DNA from: an uncultured Actinomycetes bacterium
GTDB lineage: Bacteria; Actinomycetota; Acidimicrobiia; Acidimicrobiales; RAAP-2
Length of the DNA: 34,934 nucleotides
NCBI GenBank assembly: GCA_903874965.1
Contig: CAIQUD010000121.1
Coordinates: 1 to 34,934, forward strand
Reading direction: 5' to 3'
Positions within the stretch are counted from its first letter, which is position 1; every line of letters begins with the position of its first letter. Shown here piece by piece: positions 8,870 through 15,125 of the stretch. The notes beneath the pieces were generated by a model. That model worked only from the letters and a program-made list of their open reading frames with translations. It made no database searches and was not told the DNA's origin. The translations under genes and the position numbers were made by a program.

Positions 8870-10093
8870 TCACGAACCCACAACTCCGCCTCCAGAGGGC
8901 CTCATCGGTCCCTTCGGGGCCCCTGTGCCGTGGTAGGTCTTGGTCGGATCGATCGTCAGTGCGCGGAGAAGCTCTCCGGTTGATGCGTTGACGACCCGAA
9001 CGTCGAGGTCCTGAACAAGGACGATGACGTGGGTTCGATAGTGGGTTCGACCGACGCCAATGTGGTGAAGTTGACCGTTTAGCCGCAGGCTGACCTTTCC
9101 GGTCTCGTCAATCCGATCTCGGCGAACTCGAGACGATGTGTCGGCGTCTCGATTGGTGGGGGTGGCCTTTGGTCGAGCGGCGTAGACGACTCCAGGCGTC
9201 GCTTGCTGCGGAAGTGAGGTGTGAGGCCTCGAGTCGTTGTAGAGGCGTCGGAACTCGTCAAGGAGCCTCTGGAGCTCTTTGATGTTCGTCGGTTGGGGAT
9301 GTTGCTGGCGAAGCCATTTCTTCATGGTCTGCTGAAATCGCTCGACCTTGCCGCAGGTCGTTGGATGGTTCGGTCGTGAGTTCTTCTGTTGGACGCCAAG
9401 GATGCGCAGCTCGGTCTCAAGGGCGTTTCGACCACCTCCGCCGCCCATGAGCCGGGTGGTGAAGACCGCCCCGTTGTCGGTCAGCGTCGAGGCTGGAACG
9501 CCATAGATCGCAACGGCTTTGCGGAATGTGGCTCGAACCATGGCCCCCGAGACCCGGTGGTGAGCGGTGATCGAGAGCGCCAGGCGCGAGTGGTCATCGA
9601 TCCAGCTCAAGATCTCGGTGTCGGGCCCGACCGATCCATCGAGGTTGACGAGGCGATGGTGGGTGAAGTCGGCCTGCCAGGTCTCATTTGGCTGCTCAGC
9701 CTCGAAGCGGATGTAGGACGAGCGAGGGCGCTTCTTCGGTTGCGCATGAACGAGGCCGCCTGCGCGCAGGTGACGCATGATCGTTGACTCCGACACGATG
9801 ACGCCATGGTGGTGTTGGAGATGCCATCGAATCGTCGCTGGACCGCAGTCGAGGCCCTGTGTCGATAGCTCACGTCGCTTCTGGCAGACGAGCTCGACGG
9901 TGGCGGGGTGAAGGGCGTTCGCCAGGGTCTTGGGCCGCCTCGACCTCGGCTCGAACGCTGCCTCTCCCTCCGCCTCGTAGCGCTTGACGAGTCGGCTCAC
10001 CCAACTGCGAGACAGGCCGTAGCTGCGAGCGACCTCAGCTTGGCTTCGACCTTCGAGGATTACTGCGGTGATGACCAATCGAGCACGAGACAT
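8870..10093 (-). CDS. IS481-family DDE transposase
   Basis: A 407-residue transposase. The N-terminal helix-turn-helix region (SQAEVARSYGLSRSWVSRLVKRY, about residues 17-40) binds the element ends. The rve/integrase core carries the DDE triad: Asp in ETWQADFTH, Asp in TLTDNGAVF and Glu in GKVERFQQTMKKWL. The signature NSRPNHPTTCGKVERF is typical of IS481/IS3-like enzymes that cut and join DNA ends. The ATG at 10093 lies 71 bases inside the right end of the element. No frameshift or missing catalytic residue is seen, so the enzyme is probably functional. A GGGG stretch (MGGGGGRN) between the second Asp and the Glu is a little unusual. Confidence 0.95.
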   Translation of the reverse strand: MSRARLVITAVILEGRSQAEVARSYGLSRSWVSRLVKRYEAEGEAAFEPRSRRPKTLANALHPATVELVCQKRRELSTQGLDCGPATIRWHLQHHHGVIVSESTIMRHLRAGGLVHAQPKKRPRSSYIRFEAEQPNETWQADFTHHRLVNLDGSVGPDTEILSWIDDHSRLALSITAHHRVSGAMVRATFRKAVAIYGVPASTLTDNGAVFTTRLMGGGGGRNALETELRILGVQQKNSRPNHPTTCGKVERFQQTMKKWLRQQHPQPTNIKELQRLLDEFRRLYNDSRPHTSLPQQATPGVVYAARPKATPTNRDADTSSRVRRDRIDETGKVSLRLNGQLHHIGVGRTHYRTHVIVLVQDLDVRVVNASTGELLRALTIDPTKTYHGTGAPKGPMRPSGGGVVGS

Positions 10094-10112
10094 GCACGAT
10101 CTTGCTCAAGGG

Positions 10113-10134
10113 CGGTGTTGCTTATGTCTCGACA
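10113..10134 (-). repeat. Subterminal second end-like repeat of the IS
   Basis: The reverse complement starts TGTCGAGACATAAGCAACA. It matches 8851-8872 inside the left end (TGTCGACACATAGGCAACA) better than the outer right end does. The right terminus therefore carries two tandem transposase-binding-like sites (10113-10134 and 10139-10164), both containing tgttgcttatgtct. Confidence 0.6.
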
Positions 10135-10138
10135 GATG

Positions 10139-10164
10139 TGTTGCTTATGTCTTGGAGGATCACA
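10139..10164 (-). repeat. Right terminal inverted repeat of the IS481 element
   Basis: On the minus strand it begins TGTGATCC and contains GACATAAGCAACA. It is the partner of 8844-8869 and directly abuts the right target duplication. Confidence 0.75.
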
Positions 10165-10180
10165 CCACCCGTTCCGCCAA
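10165..10180 (+). repeat. Right copy of the 16-bp target duplication (displaced tRNA 3' end)
   Basis: Identical to 8828-8843. Joining the sequence after 10180 to the tRNA end at 8843 reconstructs the likely uninterrupted pre-insertion locus. Confidence 0.85.
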
Positions 10181-10377
10181 CAGACAAATACACAAGTAGG
10201 CGGTTCGGAGATACAAAAGTCCGAATCTGATCTACTCGACGAGGTTTTTCCGGTGATCACTCGCCGAAGGTCGCGCGGGGGCTTCTTGCTGTGCTCACCA
10301 ACGAGCGGTGGGTGCGCGATTGACGTGGCGACCCTGCAGCCTGCGGAGATTGTCCCGGCGAACTTGGCTCGGCGTGG
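10181..10377. other. Noncoding spacer downstream of tRNA-Ser/IS
   Basis: This spacer between the displaced tRNA end and the toxin gene (197 bp) holds no convincing gene. Short open stretches exist on both strands but none has a ribosome binding site or a recognisable domain. It may be remnant DNA from an earlier insertion. Confidence 0.4.
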
Positions 10378-10812
10378 CTATTTCGGAGGCTGAGCCCAGT
10401 ACTCATTGAGCAGTTTGACGGCCTCATCGAGGGAGAGGGCCGCAATTTCGTCGTTGGTCAATTTCATCTGGTGGACCAGTTGATATGCAAGTTGCGCGGG
10501 AAGTCTCACCGCCTCTGAACTGACGTTTGAAGTTGTTCGTTGTGGTGGGATCTTGCTGTCGACGCATTCCCAAAATTCGGCCTCAGTCACATGAAGCTGA
10601 TCATCAAGGATGTGTGACCACATCCCTTTGCCGTACTGGTCGGTGTTCGCGGGTCGAGAGATTCGTGTACGAAATACGCTTCCGTCGCTCGCAACAAGCT
10701 CATAGGTTATGTGGTGCTGAGTTGGTTTTCCTCTCGAGTTCCGTACTTCTCGCCACCCCTCGATCTCGCAGAATCGCTGGTGCTCGCGCCGGCTGGCGGG
10801 TCGAGGTGTCAT
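10378..10812 (-). CDS. Toxin-like protein of a type II toxin-antitoxin pair ('cytotoxic translational repressor' family)
   Basis: A 144-residue protein whose ATG (10812) overlaps the antitoxin stop in ATGA, the usual sign of translational coupling in such modules. The core FCEIEGWREVRNSRG, HHITYEL, TRISRP and MWSHILDDQLHVTEAEFW matches a protein set common in actinobacteria and annotated as a cytotoxic translational repressor of a toxin-antitoxin system. An HITYEL-type strand and basic residues would suit RNA binding. The C-terminal helical part (LAYQLVHQMKLTNDEIAALSLDEAVKLL) also occurs in that family, as far as I recall. The reading starts at the internal ATG rather than at the longer open frame because of the overlap. 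The biochemical activity is not established by this sequence. Confidence 0.75.
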   Translation of the reverse strand: MTPRPASRREHQRFCEIEGWREVRNSRGKPTQHHITYELVASDGSVFRTRISRPANTDQYGKGMWSHILDDQLHVTEAEFWECVDSKIPPQRTTSNVSSEAVRLPAQLAYQLVHQMKLTNDEIAALSLDEAVKLLNEYWAQPPK

Positions 10813-11237
10813 CGCACTTCCGAGTTGGTCTCGCTGAGAAGCCACTCTTTTAGTTCTGCGTCATCGCTCAGTTCAATGAGGTTCGCTAGAGCCCAATTGC
10901 CACGATGATTTGGCGCGTGAAGGAGCCGCTCGTTCCAGTCCACCGCGTAGTCGCGTAGGGCATCGATGAGGTCGTCAAGAGCCTCATCGAGATCGGCCCC
11001 TTCACCCGCCAACGGGAGTCCGGGAAGAAACGCCGACCACCCACCGCCTTCGGCAACTACGACGGCCCGGGATGGTAGTAACTTCGCGAGCTCGGCACGC
11101 AGCAGACCTCCATCGACGACGGCATATCGCTCGCGGTCTCGATCGACCGTCGTCACGTACCCGGCGTGTGCGGCATCAAGAAGGTCACGAAAGTTCGTGC
11201 GAGCAGCCGTGTATGAATCAAAGTGGCGTGTGGTCAT
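10809..11237 (-). CDS. Antitoxin of the toxin-antitoxin pair (Phd/YefM-like N terminus)
   Basis: A 142-residue protein. The N terminus (SYTAARTNFRDLLDAAHAG, then TVDRDRERYAVVD) resembles Phd/YefM-type antitoxins, which bind the operator DNA and neutralise the partner. The middle and C-terminal parts are acidic (GEGADLDEALDDLIDALRDYAVDW; ELSDDAELKEWLL), which suits wrapping around a basic toxin. It is the first gene of the operon, as is usual when the antitoxin autoregulates. The ATG at 11237 lies only seven bases after a -10-like element, so the mRNA is probably leaderless. Palindromic AGTACT sites just upstream are likely operator half-sites. Confidence 0.75.
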   Translation of the reverse strand: MTTRHFDSYTAARTNFRDLLDAAHAGYVTTVDRDRERYAVVDGGLLRAELAKLLPSRAVVVAEGGGWSAFLPGLPLAGEGADLDEALDDLIDALRDYAVDWNERLLHAPNHRGNWALANLIELSDDAELKEWLLSETNSEVR

Positions 11238-11244
11238 GCTTGCG

Positions 11245-11285
11245 ACTGTACCAGTGTTTTTACGTACGTCAAGTACTTTAAGTAC
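11245..11285 (-). promoter_or_regulatory. Promoter and operator of the toxin-antitoxin operon
   Basis: On the minus strand, TTGACG (11267-11272) and TACAGT (11245-11250) are 16 bp apart, fitting a housekeeping promoter whose transcript would start at or next to the ATG (leaderless). Overlapping and just upstream are the palindromes ACGTACGT and two AGTACT sites separated by TTA, suitable for binding by the antitoxin or complex. Confidence 0.6.
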
Positions 11286-11349
11286 TCGCTATAAATTGTG
11301 CCGAAAAACTGACCGAATAGTCTGCGTCAGCAACGTTGAAGCCCACACC

Positions 11350-11385
11350 ACTTGGGTCTGGATTTTTAGTGCACATACCCGCCAA
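11350..11385 (+). repeat. Copy 1 of an imperfect long direct repeat
   Basis: ACTTGGG-TCTGGA-TTTT ... CCCGCCAA reappears with small gaps at 11688-11722. The two copies bound the noncoding region between the toxin-antitoxin operon and the sterol-desaturase-type gene. They could be the edges of a decayed insertion. Confidence 0.4.
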
Positions 11386-11466
11386 AAGGTGGGGGTAAGG
11401 GCCATTCGACCTGACTGAAGGTCGGGGGTAAAGGCCTCTGCACCTGCGAAAGGGTGGGGGTAAGGG
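11378..11466 (+). repeat. Three tandem hairpin units each ending in GGGGGTAA(A)GG
   Basis: The units are spaced 33 and 32 bp apart (GGGGG tracts begin at 11391, 11424 and 11456). Each has a small stem before the conserved tract: CCCGCC/GGTGGG, CGACCT/AGGTCG and CACC/GGTG, with loops of four to eight bases. The stems differ in sequence but keep pairing, while the G-rich tail is conserved. Function is unknown. Possible readings are an RNA element, a protein-binding array or multiple ends of a lost insertion sequence. Confidence 0.55.
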
Positions 11467-11502
11467 TCATCGACGTACCCAGAAGCGAAAGGAGGCAGCC
11501 AA

Positions 11503-11652
11503 TTGAGAAGTCGTGGCGTGAGGATCTCAGACCTTGGACAACAACAGCCGAGCCAAGGCTTGTCGCTCCCGATGACGAGCCAAGAAGCTCATTTCAATAC
11601 ATCTTCCCTGATCGTGGGACTGCGCTCTGAAAAATTCGCGGTTGAGCTTTGA
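11503..11652 (+). CDS. Possible small ORF with a strong ribosome binding site
   Basis: A TTG at 11503 is preceded seven bases upstream by AAAGGAGG (11488-11495), a near-perfect ribosome binding site. The frame reads 49 residues (ISDLGQQQPSQ near the start) to a TGA. No domain or family is recognised, and the surrounding DNA looks decayed, so this may be the leftover start of a truncated gene rather than a working peptide gene. Confidence 0.22.
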   Translation: MRSRGVRISDLGQQQPSQGLSLPMTSQEAHFNTSSLIVGLRSEKFAVEL

Positions 11653-11687
11653 AAAATCTATCTTCGCTCTCTGAGACCCCAGGCGCT

Positions 11688-11722
11688 ACTTGGGCTCTGG
11701 ACTTTTGTATTTGCCCCGCCAA
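11688..11722 (+). repeat. Copy 2 of the imperfect long direct repeat
   Basis: ACTTGGGCTCTGGA-CTTTT ... CCCCGCCAA matches 11350-11385. It lies 33 bp before the stop codon of the minus-strand desaturase-type gene. Confidence 0.4.
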
Positions 11723-11755
11723 GTTCACTAGTGAAGTTGTTGCCAGTGACCAGGC

Positions 11756-12874
11756 CTAGGCCACAGGCGTTGTCTCTTGCAGAGCCTTCTGCTTGTCTCC
11801 CCAACCGGGTTCGAGCAAGAGGTGACTGAGACGCTCCCGCCAACTCCTTGAGGCTGACAGGTCCTTCACGAGGTCTTGGTAGGCGTGGGTGATCACGGTC
11901 CAAGGATTGAACGAGTTCACATTCTTCGTGAGTCCATACCGGACAGTCTCGACCTCAGGTTCGTACGTTCCGAATGCCTTGTCCCACGAGATGAGTATCC
12001 CTCCGTGGTTTCGATCGAGATACTGCGGATTGACCCCGTGATGGACCCGATGATCTGCAGGAGAATTGAGGACCGCCTCCGCTGCACCAAGGGTGCCAAC
12101 AAGTTCCGTGTGGATCCAGTACTGATAGAGCAAGTTGATGCCCCGAGACGCCAAAACGAGTTCTGGTGTTACCCCTACAAGACAGAGAGCGCTGTAGGGA
12201 ACATAGGTTCCAAGTGCATCGGCAACTGGTTGACGGAGTGCCGTCGACAAGTTGTATCGCTCACTTGAGTGATGCACGACGTGAATGGCCCACATGAAAC
12301 GGCGCTCGTGCATGGTTCGGTGGTTCCAGTAGTAGATGAAATCCCAGCCGAGCAGTGCAACCAGCCACGCAACCGGCCCACGGCCGAGGTGCCAGAAGCG
12401 CTTCGACCAAAGCCGGTCAATGGAGGTGACTGAAGCCCACCAGGTTGATATGGCAAGCAGTCCCATGCCAACCGCCGCAACACCGCTTGCGCTGGCGACT
12501 CGCTCGCTTGGTGTTGGTTGACGCGGCGTCAACTGGTTCCCTTCAGGAAGCCGCTGCCGATCTTGGGCGGCCTTTCGATCCGCGATCGTTGTCACGGCAA
12601 CCGCCGTTGCGGTGAGGCCGACTAAGCCCGCACCAAAGCGGCCTTTACCTGGCGTGATAGGCCGCAACACTTTTGGCAGAAGGAGCGGAAGCACCACGCT
12701 GAGTGTCCCCATCGTCAGACTCGTTAACGTGTCCTTCCGTTCATAGGTCCCAGGAGTCGAGCCGTTTCGTGAAGCGCGACGTCGGTGAACGAGATATTCA
12801 CCGGCCATGGTGAGAAAGAAGATCGGAATTGCCCAGATCGTCGGGTCGCCCTTTCCACTGCGCCCCGTTGCCAT
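11756..12874 (-). CDS. Sterol desaturase / fatty acid hydroxylase family membrane protein
   Basis: A 372-residue integral membrane di-iron oxygenase of the fatty-acid-hydroxylase superfamily. The histidine clusters are all present: HRTMH (185-189), HVVHH (198-202) and HRVHH (275-279), with further His at WIHTE (255) and NHG (290). These hold two irons for O2-dependent hydroxylation or desaturation of a lipid or sterol-like substrate, which cannot be named from sequence. Hydrophobic segments lie near residues 13-30, 50-66, 80-97 and 130-148. The ATG follows the prephenate dehydratase stop with no gap (TAAATG), so the two are translationally coupled despite unrelated chemistry. Confidence 0.9.
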   Translation of the reverse strand: MATGRSGKGDPTIWAIPIFFLTMAGEYLVHRRRASRNGSTPGTYERKDTLTSLTMGTLSVVLPLLLPKVLRPITPGKGRFGAGLVGLTATAVAVTTIADRKAAQDRQRLPEGNQLTPRQPTPSERVASASGVAAVGMGLLAISTWWASVTSIDRLWSKRFWHLGRGPVAWLVALLGWDFIYYWNHRTMHERRFMWAIHVVHHSSERYNLSTALRQPVADALGTYVPYSALCLVGVTPELVLASRGINLLYQYWIHTELVGTLGAAEAVLNSPADHRVHHGVNPQYLDRNHGGILISWDKAFGTYEPEVETVRYGLTKNVNSFNPWTVITHAYQDLVKDLSASRSWRERLSHLLLEPGWGDKQKALQETTPVA

Positions 12875-13813
12875 TTAGACCTCGAGCTCTTCGGCCAAAA
12901 GGTCATGGACCCACGTCTTGGCTTCTGCTCGACGCTCAACGAGCGCCGCACGCTCTGTTGCCGCTTCGAGCCCATCGACGGGATAAGAGCCAAGGAACTT
13001 CACCCTTGCAACGGTCGCAGCCATCTCTGCCAAGCAGTCGGCAATCAGCGGATCGGCCACATGGCCTTCAAATTCAATGATGAAGCAGTAGTCGCCAAGC
13101 CCCTGCTTCGTTGGCCGTGACTCAAGCCTCGTGAGGTTGATATTGCGGGCGGCGAACTGCCCGAGAATCGCGTAGAGCGATCCCGGTCGGTCAGCATCCT
13201 GGAAGCACACCATCGCCGTTCGGTCGTGTCCGGAACGAGGAGGAACTCCCCGACGGGCGATCGCGACGAAACGAGTTTGGTTGTCCGAATGGTCTTCAAT
13301 CGACGAGGCCAAAATATTGAGTCCGTAGAGCTCGGCGGCAAGCTTTGGTGCAATTGCCGCAGTCGCCGCGGCCTTGCTCTTCCCAAGCAGTCTTGCTGCA
13401 TCTGCAGTCGAATTCGCCGCCACCGCCTCTGCCCCTGCGAGATGTTCTGCGAGGAACCCTCTGCACTGCGCCAAGGCGTGGGGAAAGGAGATCACCGTCG
13501 TTACCTCGTCAATGGACGTTCCTTCTGGTGCCATGAGGTGCAAGTGAATGTCGAGGACGACTTCTCGAACAATGCGGACGTCGGCATCAAACACCAGCCC
13601 ATCAATGGTGGCGTTCACCGTTCCCTCAATGGCGTTTTCAAGCGGAACGAAGCCGAAGTCAACCTCACCGGCTTCAACGGCACGAAGAACATCAGCAATG
13701 GCTGCCTTCGGCTCAAGCTGCAGCGAGGCAAGATCGTGCTGGGTGAGTAACGCTTCTTCCGTGAACGTTCCCGCCGGGCCGAAGTAGGCGACCGATCGGT
13801 TCGACAGCATCAT
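12875..13813 (-). CDS. pheA: Prephenate dehydratase
   Basis: A 312-residue monofunctional prephenate dehydratase, converting prephenate to phenylpyruvate in phenylalanine biosynthesis. The N-terminal catalytic domain shows GPAGTF (12-17), PLENAIEGTV (57-66) and the catalytic TRF motif (180-182, within NQTRFVAI). A C-terminal ACT domain follows with RPGSLYAIL and ESRP (230-233) as the phenylalanine-sensing loop, so feedback inhibition is likely. The start has two ATG codons in a row. A TACAGT element close upstream suggests a short-leader or leaderless mRNA. It lies in a minus-strand run after the SRPBCC gene and is coupled to the desaturase-type gene. Confidence 0.96.
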   Translation of the reverse strand: MMLSNRSVAYFGPAGTFTEEALLTQHDLASLQLEPKAAIADVLRAVEAGEVDFGFVPLENAIEGTVNATIDGLVFDADVRIVREVVLDIHLHLMAPEGTSIDEVTTVISFPHALAQCRGFLAEHLAGAEAVAANSTADAARLLGKSKAAATAAIAPKLAAELYGLNILASSIEDHSDNQTRFVAIARRGVPPRSGHDRTAMVCFQDADRPGSLYAILGQFAARNINLTRLESRPTKQGLGDYCFIIEFEGHVADPLIADCLAEMAATVARVKFLGSYPVDGLEAATERAALVERRAEAKTWVHDLLAEELEV

Positions 13814-13853
13814 GTCCCTACTGTAACGAACAGTGCCGGAATGCCTCTCGTCG

Positions 13854-14309
13854 TCATTGCGCAGCCGCTTCGCACGCTGCCTTCACGTTCGCCAACGTGG
13901 TTTCGATTGACGTGCCCGTAAATTCTTCACGATTGGAGGTGCCCTTTTCGAATCGCTTGATCAACGAACTCCGGCGATCAAGACTCGACTCGGTCAAGGT
14001 GCATCCAGCGTGGGTCGAGACAATCGAGTAACTCCACCGAGCGACTTTGAGTGGGCCGTAGGTCACCTCAAAGGCAAACTCCGTTGGTGGAAGGTAGGTG
14101 ACGATGGTTGCCGTTGTCTTCCATTCATTGCCGTGCTGGGCATTGGTGCCTCGAAACTTTGCGCCAACCGCTGGTCCCCTCGCCCCGCGGAGCCACTCCC
14201 CACCGGTGTTCTCTGGAGAGAATTCACCCATCCGGGCAAGATCGGAGATGGCGGCGAACACCACTTCCGCCGGTGCAGCAATGTCAATACTTCGAGAGAT
14301 AGCAGCCAT
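13854..14309 (-). CDS. SRPBCC-family (polyketide cyclase/dehydrase-like) protein
   Basis: A 151-residue START/Bet v1-like fold. The opening SRSIDIAAPAEVVFAAISDLARMGEFSPENTGGEW is the classic strand-helix start of this family. GAKFRGTN, WKTTATIVTYLPPTEFAFEV and a final long helix (ETTLANVKAACEAAA) complete the hydrophobic-cavity fold. Such proteins bind small hydrophobic ligands and the ligand cannot be predicted. It starts nine bases after the alpha/beta hydrolase stop on the same strand, so the two probably form an operon. A second SRPBCC gene of similar design occurs at 19318-19803, also next to an alpha/beta hydrolase. Confidence 0.85.
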   Translation of the reverse strand: MAAISRSIDIAAPAEVVFAAISDLARMGEFSPENTGGEWLRGARGPAVGAKFRGTNAQHGNEWKTTATIVTYLPPTEFAFEVTYGPLKVARWSYSIVSTHAGCTLTESSLDRRSSLIKRFEKGTSNREEFTGTSIETTLANVKAACEAAAQ

Positions 14310-14318
14310 GCGGCGAGG

Positions 14319-15074
14319 CTAGTTGACCCTGTGTGCCGCTTGTCCCAACCGATCAATCAGAAACGCTGCTGATGCCTTAAACGCTGCATCGGGAACTGCT
14401 CCATGTTCCCCAGGATTGGCAACCAGGATCTTGTCCGTTGTCCCGAAGGCATCAAACAGTTCAAAGGCTCGCTCCCTCGGGAAAAGCTGGTCATCCCACT
14501 GAACGAGAAAGTGAATCGGACACGACACCGACATTGCATCCGCCCTCAGGCGCTCGACCGTTGGTCCTGCAAGTCCCATCAGACCGAGGACTGCCGCTCG
14601 GATTCGAGGCTCTGCCGCCACAAGCGGCAACCCAAGGATGGTTCCCATGGAGAGCCCCCAGTAGCCAACGTTGGTTCCATCGACGTCTGGAAGTTTGGAC
14701 AGCTCATCAATGACCGCTCTCCAATCATCGACCATTGCATCGGTGACGGTTGGGTCATTGGCCCAAACTTGGCTGAACTGGAGAAACGGAAGTGGGCCGC
14801 TTTGCACCCCATCAAGGCGACGATCACCGTGGACAGGACCATCGATCGCACACACGGCCATTCCTGCCATTCGCACAACGCCGCGAGCAAGGGCAACCAC
14901 ATATCCCTCACTCTTGGAACCTGATGCCCCGTGACCAATGAGGATCAGCGGACCTGCTTCCGCACCTTGAGGTGGCGTCCAGAGCAGTCCTGGGACGCTT
15001 CGTTCACCAACGGCGAGTTCGAACGAGCGCGTTCGAATCTCCTTTGCCGTTACGTCGTCTAGCCATGTCACCAT
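14319..15074 (-). CDS. Alpha/beta hydrolase (dienelactone-hydrolase-like)
   Basis: A 251-residue serine hydrolase. The nucleophile elbow is GLSMG, the acid is the Asp in QWDDQLFPRERAFELFDAFG, and the His is in NPGEHGAVP. The oxyanion region ILIGHGASG precedes them. The frame is open further upstream to 15260 but would run across the start of the divergent decarboxylase. The ATG at 15074 (MVTWLDDVTAKEIRTRSF) is chosen, leaving a 51-bp divergent promoter region. The substrate is unknown, with esters or lactones plausible. It is probably the first gene of the minus-strand run with the SRPBCC protein. Confidence 0.85.
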   Translation of the reverse strand: MVTWLDDVTAKEIRTRSFELAVGERSVPGLLWTPPQGAEAGPLILIGHGASGSKSEGYVVALARGVVRMAGMAVCAIDGPVHGDRRLDGVQSGPLPFLQFSQVWANDPTVTDAMVDDWRAVIDELSKLPDVDGTNVGYWGLSMGTILGLPLVAAEPRIRAAVLGLMGLAGPTVERLRADAMSVSCPIHFLVQWDDQLFPRERAFELFDAFGTTDKILVANPGEHGAVPDAAFKASAAFLIDRLGQAAHRVN

Positions 15075-15125
15075 TCTTCGAACTCTAGTGAGCAAGCGTG
15101 TGAAAACTGCGAGAAACTGAACTCC

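Larger units (their letters stand above)
8844..10164 (-). mobile_element. IS481-family insertion sequence inserted at the end of tRNA-Ser
   Basis: A 1321-bp element with one transposase gene on the minus strand. Its ends are gap-free imperfect inverted repeats of 26 bp: left 8844-8869 and right 10139-10164 share TGTGATC at the tip and the inner block ACATA-GCAACA, with about 20 of 26 positions matching. Identical 16-bp direct repeats flank it. From memory, IS481 elements make duplications of variable length, up to about 15 bp, so 16 bp is at the upper end. An additional end-like sequence lies inside the right terminus. The transposase looks full length, so the insertion may be recent and active. 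Confidence 0.85.

Noticed and set aside
8828-10180. tRNA 3'-end direct repeats as attL/attR of an integrative island
   Set aside because: No integrase gene lies between them, and both repeats abut the inverted repeats of one IS481 element exactly, so a target-site duplication explains them better.
10181-10377. A gene between the IS and the toxin gene
   Set aside because: Short open stretches exist on both strands, but none has a start signal or similarity to a family I know.
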